NCBI GenBank assembly: GCA_002224055.1
Contig: AZLU01000332.1
Coordinates: 1-33,586, forward strand
Length of the DNA: 33,586 nt
Source of the DNA: Pezizomycotina sp. ARF18
Lineage: Eukaryota > Ascomycota
Direction: 5' to 3'
Part shown: positions 23,209 to 32,718 of the stretch, piece by piece
Position numbering within the stretch: the first letter of the stretch is position 1
How the letters are laid out: every line of letters begins with the position of its first letter
Notes under the pieces: generated by a model
Told to the model about the DNA's origin: nothing
The model's database searches: none
What the model saw: only the letters and a program-made list of their open reading frames with translations
Position numbers and translations under genes: made by a program

Positions 23209-25024
23209 ATGGATCTCTTAGGGATTGGTCGCCGGCATCTGCTCCGATTCGGTCACTGCTCATTTTGTATATAATCCGTACCATATTGCTTGTCGCTGTG
23301 CCGTCTCGTCCTCGTTTCCTCTACCCTGGTTCATCACCCTTTGGATACGACACATCAACATCCCATCTAATATCCCAGGGCAACGATGGTGGCAGCATTG
23401 GGAAGAATCCGTTAAGCTAGTGGGACAAAGGCTTTCCATGGCGCTGGCGCGGTGGGATGCCCTGTATTACGTTAATACTGGGAGACGAGGGAGTTATCTT
23501 TGGGAGCAGGAGTGGGCATTTCCTCCTGGATTAGGGTTTTTGGTACGTGGTACGTTCTTATTCATGAGTATTCTTCCTTCGTGTTCGGCTTTATTACCCT
23601 ACCTAGAATGAAAATTGGCTCAAATTAATATTTTTATTATTTCCACTTCTTCTTTCAAGCATTCGAATGGACATTCGTAAAGCTTTCTGGAGGTACAAAG
23701 GACGCTCTACTCGATCTCCCGTCGTGGGCATTAGCATCAGCTGCCATATCCTGCGCAGCCCACGCACTTTCTTCGTTGGTCCTTTACCAAATCGTCGAAC
23801 GATTTTTCAAACGGAATCCGGGGATCACCGAGATGAGAGTAAATACAGCAATGCGGCTAAAAGAGTGGACATTTGGCGTTCATGACGGCTGTCTTGCATA
23901 TCCTATCGCCGGCCGGTATATTCCTCTCGGCGCCATATTCCGAATCCCTTTTCTCGCTGCTCAGCTTCTTAGGCTATTGGCTGTACTGCCGTGCGTTAGC
24001 GAAATCTACAAACGAGTCGACCTACGCGCTGCTGATGATATCCGCTGGGCTCAACTTTGGGGTATCGTGCGCTGTGAGATCCAATGGCATTTTCAACGGC
24101 ACGCTCTTCCTCATAGAAATGGCGGTCAATTTGTTGGTCACTCCTCAACCGCAAGAGTTTGATGCGGTCTTTGAGTAGATGCCTTTCAGTAGGTATTGCA
24201 GGGTTGCTCACGGGCAGCGGCATGCTATGGCTCCAGTACGAAGGGTGGAAACTTACTGCTCTGGCGGTGGACCCGCGAATGGTGTTTCAAGATGGTCCCG
24301 TCGATATACACTTTTGTGCAAGAACATTACTGGTATGTTGCCGCAGTTTCTGTTTGAAGAGGTTTATATAAAAGCAAGAAGAAAACGGGAGAAAGACGCA
24401 GGCTGTATGTTGAGATCTTTAGGGCGGCTCTACCAATAAACAGAAGCAACCCAATCGAAAAAGAAAAGAAAAGAAAAAACGAGGGGTTTATTCACATTAG
24501 TGATATATGCTGATATCATCCCTAATATTTAGGAACGTTGGACTTTTTCGATATTGGACGTTATCTAACTTACCTCTCTTCCTACTCGCGTTTCCAGTGA
24601 TTACGACCTTGGTCTACACATCATTTTTTGGTGCTAAGAGCTGAAAACTTGACACACATAACGCTGGGTTTTCTGGAATGACGACAGCACAACCAGGATC
24701 ATCCGCCGCTAATAAACGACCCATCTAAACTTGCTTAAGCGACTTGCGGCACCACAACTTCTCCTTGGCGCCTTAGCGATAACAAATTATCATATCCAAA
24801 TTATTACACGTCTAAGCAGCGGCGTTGCTCTATGGTACATAGTCATTGCTGGCCAATTGATATCTGAAGCCTCAGATTTCCCCCAGGGGACTACCGGAAG
24901 GAAATCGGCCGCGGAAGCTCCCGCCAAAAAGCAACCCAACTGGGCGGTGCACGTTGTTAGATGGAGCGTCGGATATGCAATTGTCCAATCTCTTTTATTT
25001 GGCGGATTTCTCCCACCTGCATGA
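23209..25024 (+). CDS. GPI18: GPI mannosyltransferase 2 (Gpi18 / PIG-V)
   Basis: Gpi18 is an ER multipass enzyme that adds the second mannose to the GPI anchor precursor from dolichol-phosphate mannose. Proposed exons are 23209-23542, 23660-24332 and 24533-25024 (about 500 residues, normal for fungi). MDLLGIGRRHLLRF is followed by a first membrane helix (SLLILYIIRTILLVAV). The family loop comes next: LARWDALYYV with YLWEQEWAF, carrying the Trp-Asp and Gln-Glu-Trp-Ala-Phe signatures of PIG-V. Then FLSAPYSESLFSLLSFLGYW, GVSCAVRSNGIFNGT (the conserved R-S-N-G) and, across the second intron, YTFVQEHYWNVGLFRYWTL, also diagnostic. Helices in GALAITNYHIQIITRLSSG precede the end FGGFLPPA. Donors are GTACGT and GTATGT. 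Frame breaks occur near 23260, 23400, 23690, 23920, 24250 and 24650-24740, each consistent with a missing base. The phase at intron 1 is off by one unless a base is lost near 23542. Confidence 0.92.
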
Positions 25025-26212
25025 GAGCCCCTTGCATCTTAGACCTAGGCCAAGACAGGCATTTCTGGACATCTCAAAAGCAAATGATACCGAGATAACA
25101 ACCCGTTTTTGAAAAGATACCACTTTTTTCTACCTTGATCCGAGTGACATAAAGCGGCACAGCGGTCTACAAAAAAAAAAAAAAAAAAAAAAAAAGCTAG
25201 CCAAACTAGAAAGAACTGTGGCAGTGTCGTCCGTTTTCCTCAGAGAGATTTACCAACTTTTCACCTTTCTGCGCTCCTGTATGATCTCCCCAAAACAATG
25301 GAATATACATGGTGCAGCATTATTGGTACGGAAGACAATCTCCAGCTGTATTGGCATGCACTAAACCGTTCGTGTATATCTCTAAAAACGCTCACCAGCC
25401 ACAGGTTTGCCACTCAGAACGGATAAAGACACCCTTGACCTGGACCATTAAGTCCTTGGCGATCTCTATTTTAAGGTAGAGTGGCGAACGAAAGACATCA
25501 TTTTGTGACAGTATATACATAATTTGCTTCCTATCATTTCCCAGTTTTATTTTTCATCATTGGTTTTTTTTTTCGATGTGGATAAATCAGCCAAGAACCT
25601 TTAAAAGGATATAATAAAGTGATCCTATTAATACTCTTACGCTATAATAGAATCACAACACCTCTTGAAGAAGGGAAAAGCATGCTCTCCTATTGCTGAA
25701 ATAGATAGCGAGAGGAATCCACTGGAATCAGAAAAAGATCCACTTTTTTTTTTTTTCGCTGAACCGGTGATCCGCAATATCACTCTAATCAAGGTAGGTG
25801 CTTGTTTTATTTTCCCTCTTGTTTTTTACCATCAATCCTTTTTCCGATATTTTTCCTCCATAGAAGCGGGGGGAAATAGCATACTAAAAGAATTTTGATT
25901 ACCTATTATTTATTTTATAGCAAGGCTAATATATTTTTTATAGCTACTTTTTTTTCTCTCTGTATCTCTATTTTTATAACATCACTTTTGTTCTGGATGT
26001 AACCTTCAAAAAACTTCCTTTCCTTGTCTTTTCAAGGAATCACAACACTCACGAGGGCAGAATTTTAAACGTTCTGTTGTTTACTTTATCCTTTATAAGA
26101 CCTTTTTTCTTATGGTCTTCGTTTACTTTTTATTTGATGATATATAATTATTATTCAATCGACTATTTCCTTTCGTATTCGCTTTGATCAAATTCCCTTC
26201 CAGCTCGCGACA
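25025..26212. other. AT-rich spacer between GPI18 and the kelch gene
   Basis: No gene is seen in 1.2 kb. An A25 tract lies at 25171-25195 and T-rich runs are frequent near 25565-25575, 25743-25755 and 25950-26110. The last few hundred bases probably contain the promoter and 5' UTR of the kelch gene. Confidence 0.5.
25171..25195. repeat. A25 homopolymer
   Basis: An uninterrupted run of 25 A preceded by GGTCTAC in the spacer after GPI18. No target-site duplication is visible around it. Confidence 0.85.
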
Positions 26213-26601
26213 ATGTTTGTTGTGATGCGAGTTCTGTGGATGGCCGGCTTTTGTGCTGGATACACTCGAGATTTATTACGGCGGGACGGTTTAACATCAC
26301 CAACAGATGTTTTGTACGAGATGGTCACATCAATGTAAGTCAAATAATATTTACTTCAGCTTAACGCGTTTTCTCGAACTCAATTTCTCCTTTTTTTATT
26401 TTATTTTATTTTTGAGGGAATACTGGTACTGATAGTGTTATTTTTTACAGCGGCCCTAGTAAATGATACGCTTTATATTTACGGCGGACAAGCAAAAACG
26501 AGTCCATTACAACACACAAATACATGGAGTGAGTTGTTTTCAATCGAAATAAATTGCTAAATAGTAGACGCTTTTGTGACCACTTTTCGTGCTCGCTTTT
26601 T

Positions 26602-26643
<42 letters not shown>

Positions 26644-28153
26644 GATAACAACTTTTTGAAGTTGGACCTCACAAAGGACTTGACATCGACTCACCTCCTT
26701 TACAAGGGCTACCGAAACTCAATGGCCCTCCGGCGGTCGCAAACGGATATCTCTGGCATAATAACGAGAACCTTTCCTGTATGGCGGCCTATACTCGGAT
26801 TCTCCGCCGAAGGACCCCGATCCTTTGCTCTGTGGGCATATTCCTTCGATAACTCGAGTTGGTATGAACCGCCAACTAGTTTGTCCTCTGGGACTCCACC
26901 GGTGCAGCGTGCTGCGAGGGTCGGTAACTGTTCCCGACAGGAACATCGGGTATATTCGGTGGTCATCTGGACGGGTATACGACAGATGTGGAGCCAGAGC
27001 ACCCCCGTGTTTACCTCAAGAGTCTGGTCTCGTACGACATGTCGAAATCTCAGTGGACGAACGTTTCCGTGATACCTCGACTGCGAGCTTCCCGAAAGAG
27101 CAGACGGCGTCTCGCCTTCGTCCGTACGGGAAAAGAGGGTATCTGCTAGGCCTCGCGGCGGTACGAACCAACGTTCACCCAGCTCAACATCGTCGACGTG
27201 TTCGATATAGCTACTTCGAAGTGGACGAAGCAAAGCACCTCCGGACCGACGCCGAGATACGGGTCAACCCCCTGCGCTGTCTGTTCTCAGCTCCCGATGT
27301 TCCTCGCATAACATTTACATTACGGCGGCCAGAACCTGATACGTACGGTAACCAAACCCAGTACTTCCGACATGTGGATCTTAACGATACCGTCCTTCAC
27401 GGATGCAAGTCGGCACCAAAAACCAAGCGGTCCCACCGCGAGAGCGGGACACAGCTGCGACGCGTACAACGGCAGATCGTAGTCGGCGGCTACGTGGGCG
27501 AGGATATAAGCTGCGACAGCCAGGCCGTATACGTCTTCGACGCATCGAAGCTATCATGGGAGAATAAAATTCCACGGCGGCGCCAGTAAAATGCGGGAAC
27601 GTAATGCTGTTCCTGAACTGGTGTGCAGCAAATCGGCGGTGACTCAGCCGGTGGCGCGACCGTGAACGTTCCTCAAGTATCTCCGGACCCGGACTCGCCG
27701 TTTGCGACACCCATAACCCCTTCTACGTACCCTTACGCTACCTTCTTACCTCATAGTTCTGCTTCCGCAAGCGCCGGCGAACAATCAACCGGCGTCCAGA
27801 CGAGCAGCGGAGGCAGCGGTGGTGGCACGAACGTCGGTCCATGTTGCGGCTCATCGGCGGTATCGCGTGCTCGTAGGGTTAGCATTCCTAGGCATGTATC
27901 TGTTCTACCCGCAGAAGGGTAAAACACTGCGTAAATCCCTTGAGGAATACCACGAACGTCAAGAGCAGCAGGCGATGGTCGAAGCTCGCAATTCAAACGC
28001 CACGTGCATAGCGGGCCCCTACTCCCGCCCCTGTATCCGCCTACACACGATGCGGGGATGGTCAGCAAGGACGACCTGCTTGACGGGCATGAGCCGACGT
28101 TCTGGGGCATGTTGCTAAGTCCCAAGAGGAGTTTGCGGATCACAAATATGTGA
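26213..28153 (+). CDS. Kelch-repeat type I membrane protein
   Basis: This belongs to a filamentous-fungal family with a secreted kelch beta-propeller, a linker, one membrane helix and a short cytoplasmic tail. Proposed exons are 26213-26334, 26451-26528 and 26645-28153 (donors GTAAGT and GTGAGT). The N-terminus MFVVMRVLWMAGFCAGY looks like a signal peptide. Kelch blades follow: LVNDTLYIYGGQ with HTNTWNNNFLKLDL, ENLFLYGGLYSD, IGYYFGGHLDG, PYGKEGILLGLAGG, NIYIYGGQN and RQIVVGGYVG, each with the Gly-Gly and aromatic pairs of kelch strands. Next is GGDSAGGATVNVPQV and a Ser/Thr/Pro/Gly-rich linker, then a membrane helix near 27845-27905 (GLAFLGMYLFY) and the basic stop-transfer KGKTLRKS. The tail ends near SPKRSLRITNM. 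Several one-base frame breaks split the propeller. Function is unknown; a cell-surface or cell-wall sensor is only a guess. The short intron 2 contains a T-rich run next to its acceptor. Confidence 0.82.
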
Positions 28154-29085
28154 TATACCTGCTTACTTTCTCCTTTATCTTGTTGCCATTTTAATTTTCA
28201 ACCTTTGGTTTCCTTTGCAGCGTGGCTTCTCTGCTTTCATAGTAATTGGTGCGTGATTATGGATTTACTTTCAGTTCGGAGTTCTCTCTCTCTCTTTTTT
28301 TTTTTTTAAGAAGAATATATTCTCCTTAGGGCATCCCTCAAACGTACCTGTTGCCATTTCAATCGAATACTGAAAAGTGAGGTTCCCTATCTCTATTTCC
28401 CCGCTCATCAATAGCAGTGATACCAGCATTTGTATTCCAGCTGTTCTCTTGGTCATGCCCATGAAATTTATGTATTTTAACGATCACGTACGTGGACACA
28501 TCATCCAATGACTTCAGCTACCAAAGTTACTTGCCTTTTATAAGGTGATTAATTAGCAGGTTCTTCTATATATCATGACGTGATATGGGGTGAATTCAGC
28601 AGTGCTTTTATACTTCGTGTATTATATATGAAGAGGCTTCGCAGCTGTCTGTTGCCTAGTTCATATACTTCTCGCTTGTTTATAACACCATGTTCCAAAA
28701 GCATTAACTTTTTTTTCCAATATATTTTGTCAAGACCCATAAACGCCTGACCAGTCTTTTGGCTCCATGTGATGAGAAAAAGACCCGAGGGTAGCAAATC
28801 CGAGAAATAAAATAATTTGAAGATGCCAATATCTGAACGGACTAAAGGTTTTCTACTGAAGACTTTCATTAGGAAGAAGAAGCAGACAAAACAAGATATC
28901 GATTTGCAGGTTGACGAGATTTGCGCTAAAAATGTGTGATGTGATTGATATCCAATCATAAGGGTATCAATTCGAATAAAAACCTGTATCCAAAGGTCAG
29001 CACATATAGTTTTTTTTTTTTTTTTTTTTTTTTTTGCCTACAAGTCCGCCGTATCGCGGAGTTCCGGGGAAGTCACCTACCCAGT
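28154..29085. other. Convergent 3' spacer between the kelch gene and the glycosyltransferase-like gene
   Basis: No gene is supported. A T26 tract lies at 29010-29035. A 128-codon minus-strand frame at 28573-28959 has no recognised domain, is Phe/Leu/Ser-rich and lacks upstream support, so it is left uncalled. Confidence 0.45.
29010..29035. repeat. T26 homopolymer
   Basis: Uninterrupted T26 run about 50 bp beyond the stop codon of the glycosyltransferase-like gene, which reads the other way, so it is an A tract in that transcript. It may be part of, or just past, the 3' UTR. Confidence 0.85.
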
Positions 29086-31339
29086 CTATATCATCCCCAC
29101 TTCAATGTACGGTTGCTTGCAGTGGGCGAGCCATATACACCGTAGGCTGTCGAGGACACGATTCCACCCGGACTAATTTGAAAAAAATTTTCAAGCGTCA
29201 GCAAGCCAATTGAGGCAAGCCACAGAGTAACAGTTAGGGGAGCTTACGCCTCTGGTGCCAACCATGCCGTCGCACTCTACAGCAATCATTAGTTGCAGAA
29301 GCCATTTTATCGTCATTCGGTCCTGTTCCCGAACGCTTTGAGCTGGTCTTCGGGACCACCGTTTATCCCTGTAATGACACAAGTCAATAGATATTTATTT
29401 TCAAGAAGATAACCGCTATGTGAAGAAGAGTAGAACCTACGAGGTATCTCAGACCAGTACCACGTCCAACCGCGATTGAAAGTGGTCCTATCCACATACG
29501 TCTCCTTACCGACCATCTCTTTGGAGAACCTTGTAATTTGCTGCGCCTCTCGCAACACCTCGGGATCTTCCGGGATATAAATGCGACCTTCCTGTATCCT
29601 AGTGGATTTTCCGCAATAAACCTTTCCGCCTTGTGAACATAATTGCAAATGGTATAAGTCGCATTTCTTTAAGCTTGTCACCGTGTCGCACGTGCATTGC
29701 TAAACGCCCCCTTTGGCATCGGGAACGGCAGAGAGATATCCGTAGTCAAAGCTCGGCTTCCTTGGAGCTGCCTGTTACCCCGACGTTCATTTTGGGATTC
29801 AAACGTTGGGCTTTCAAGCGGGACATCGTCTCCCCGTTTGGCCGCATGAGGTACGCGATCGCCTGCGATCGCCACCAGTACTTCAGCGCATCTACAGTAA
29901 TATCCGGATACACTTCCCGAAGCGCCTGCCCAAAAAACCGGAGGAACGGACCACACGGCGTCTCGATGAATTCCAGAGGGATCGTATTCATAGTTGGGAG
30001 CCTTATCGAGTTTTCTTCTGTGATGTACTCGTTAGAGCACAGCGATATAGGTTGAAATATACAGTCGAGAGAGCGCTTGCAAGGGTGATTTTTCATGGCA
30101 GGCACTTCGATGAAGTGCTCGCCCGGCGCTTCATTCGTGTTGTACAACAGGACGTAACCGGTTCTCAAGGCAACGTTGAGATTCATGCTAATTGCTTGGA
30201 TGATGGCGCCTACAAGGAATTCGAAGTATTAGCAGCTTTGGTTTGAAGATCCATATAGAACGTGGGCCATAACGAGCTTACCCATCCCAAAAGCTTCGTC
30301 GTTTGGAAACTTGTCCATGACGAGGAATTTTGCTTTCGTGCAGTCCGGCGGATTCTGATGCTTCCAGATGTACTCTTGTGCGAACTTCGTAACGGAGGCA
30401 TGCCCTGTGCCCATCATCCCCAAAACAATCCCCAGCTGTTAGAGCTCAATTTTCTCCAAATAATCCCAAATAGATTTACCTTGAACCCAGCAAGGGGAAC
30501 GGTTTTTTTTTTTTTTTAATCTTCCTTATCGTACATCTTCGTCTAATCCCACGATAAAATCCAACCACTGCTTCGAAGTATCTAGCCCGTAGAGAGCTTT
30601 AATCTTCTTGTCCCTTTCACCCTCTCTCGTCATAATTTCTGTGCGGTTTCGGTTACTAACAGATGCTGATCCGAGCTCAGCAGCTTCTCCAGATTTTCGT
30701 ACTTGCAGCGTTGCGCAGTGGGTCGAACCACTTGCTGTGTTCCCTCGTATTGACCTGTGGATCGTGCGTCGCGAAAGCGCCAGCGCCGGGCACTATAGTT
30801 TTACCGTGACTGTGGCAGTCGCGCAAACAGCCCCGTCATCTCTCCACAGCCTATTTTTTCTTCCATCGTAGATATTGTCGTCTACTACAGCCCTGGAAGC
30901 TAGCCATTGGAACACTGAAAGGTTGATGCGGAAGTACAGCGCAAAGCAGAACGCTGCCAGTACGCCGACGCCTAGACACCTGCTTGAAGGGAAGAAAAAA
31001 AATTGCGCTTAGATTTCGGGCATTGAAGTGGAGCAGTTTCAACTGAAATGCAAATTCTACAAATGTACTGGGGTAGTCTCAGAACCATCCGAAGGACCGA
31101 GGGCTCTACTAACTGGAACGGGGTTTTGTTTTTTTTTATTTTTTTTTTTTTTTTTTTTTTTTTCTTGGGGTTTATACGGTTGTAACGTACGTGTAACGTT
31201 TGGAAGCTGAGGAAGCATTTTCTCGTGTTTCTTACCCGTCGAGTTTCGGAGGGAGATCCGAAGCTGTTCCGATAAGGCTAAAGTCGCGAGCGAAAACGTA
31301 CCGGTTTCAAGGGCGGGATGAAAAATCGAGGGTAGTCAT
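29086..31339 (-). CDS. Type II membrane glycosyltransferase-like protein with HVRHGDK motif (FUT8/GT23-like)
   Basis: A predicted Golgi-type protein with an N-terminal anchor and a lumenal domain resembling alpha-1,6-fucosyltransferases. Exons on the minus strand: possible first exon 31236-31339 (weak), then 30535-30979, 30282-30404, 29441-30209, 29248-29368 and 29086-29172. The membrane helix is CLGVGVLAAFCFALYFRI. The lumenal part contains KIKALYGLDTSKQWLDF, CTKAKFLVMDKFPNDEAFGMG, SMNLNVALRTGYVLLYN and the Cys-containing DCIFQPISLC. Then ALKYWWRSQAIAYLMRPN, SLPFPMPKGAF, HVRHGDKLKEM (like the HVRRTDK donor-site motif of FUT8), a block ending EDPEVLREA and ECDGMVGTRG, which splices to SGWNRVLDSLRC. 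The last intron has CTAACTG as branch site. Introns of 72-130 bp use donors GTACGA, GTAAGC, GTAGGT and GTAAGC. Single-base frame breaks occur throughout. Sugar donor and acceptor are unknown. The family link is by motif pattern and is moderate. Confidence 0.7.
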
Positions 31340-32718
31340 TGAATTTCGTAGGAAAATATCTCTGATAGAAGAATGACCGTTGAAAACCACTACAGATGCA
31401 GACCAAGCAAAAAGAAATACAATTCACAAAGATGAATGTTAAGGAAGCAAATTGGAGTAATAATAGCTAATTCTTTTTTTTTTTTTTTTTTTTTAATAGA
31501 AAAAGAAAAAGAAGGAGGGTTTTGTGGCTGTTGATCGGAGGATTGTTCAATTGACGACGGAATTATCTCGGTGATTCGGCAGTATGGGATGGACATACGT
31601 AGCGCTTCTTGGGATTGGGGAGAAGGGGGCTATGTATGTGAAGAAAGGAGAAAAGAGAATAATAAATAATAAGAATGTCACAGATGGTGATTTAAAAAAA
31701 GCACACAATACAGGATGGTAAGAAAATGGAAAAAGGAGGCAGCTGCAGGTTAACTTATATATATCAAAATATCACTTGATTGCAGTACCGTCTGCTATCT
31801 TCCGCTATACAAGACTAACCGTTATTATCAGAAAACAGGAGAATGAGCGTCATCTGTTTCTACTTGTGATTCTCGCTCATCACTCTCACCATTCTGTTAT
31901 TTCATATTTTTTTTTTTTTTTTTTTTTCATTTTCATTTTTTTTTTTATTCTAACGAGCTAGCTTATCAGCCCTGCGAGGGAAATAGCTCTCTTTCTGCCG
32001 CTTTTTGCCTTGGCATCGAAATAATACACAACTTAAACGGCAGAAGCCCTTTTTGCTTTTTGTTGTCTGCTCTCTCCTCTCTCTCTCTTTCTTTTCTTTT
32101 CTTTTCTTTTTCTTAAAACCCTGGCGGAGAGGCGTTTGGCGTTTTATAATAAAATGAAACCGGCCCACTCCTGAACGTGATACTTAGAGATCCTTTTTTT
32201 TTTTTTTTTTTTTTTGACATTCAGCTTCTATATTATAACAACAAATTGAGAATGTATACTTAGCCATACTCTGGAGATATAAGTGATAAGGTCATCATTA
32301 TATTTGGGTGCGAACGTGTCAGAAGTCAGTACAATTTACGAAGCTCGAGTGACGGGATAAGCAGTCGAACAGTTATCACTGCTACTTAGTACTCAAACAA
32401 AAAAAAAAACAGAGTTTACGCAGCAATTCAAAAATAAAGGCTATCGAGTACAATACAAAGAACATCTACCCAGAATTTCGTAATACAAGAAAACCAACCG
32501 TAAGCATATCGAGATATATCCGCAACTGAAAAATGTCAAATTGATACACACTCTTCCCCCATTAAACAGAAAAAAAAAATCTTTCAGACTTAAAACGTAT
32601 CTCCCTGAAAAAAGTAAAGAACGGAGGTAAGAGCAAGGTCACAAACAAGCGACGGCAGGTAAGAACGTAAGGATAATAAATCAACTCGGAAACAATTAAC
32701 CATTATGCCCAAAGATAT
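31340..32718. other. Spacer between the glycosyltransferase-like gene and ERD2-like gene
   Basis: No gene is seen in 1.4 kb. T-rich homopolymers occur near 31477-31494, 31907-31927 and 32194-32215, with a CT-rich run near 32075-32115. It probably holds the promoter of the glycosyltransferase-like gene and the 3' UTR of the ERD2-like gene, both on the minus strand. Confidence 0.5.
32194..32215. repeat. T22 homopolymer
   Basis: Uninterrupted run of 22 T in the spacer downstream of the ERD2-like gene. Confidence 0.85.

Noticed and set aside
26709-27233. 174-codon minus-strand open frame
   Set aside because: Antisense shadow of the kelch propeller, whose conserved Gly-Gly motifs are on the plus strand.
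28573-28959. 128-codon minus-strand frame in the convergent spacer
   Set aside because: No recognisable domain, Phe/Ser/Leu-rich composition of AT-rich DNA and no splice partners.
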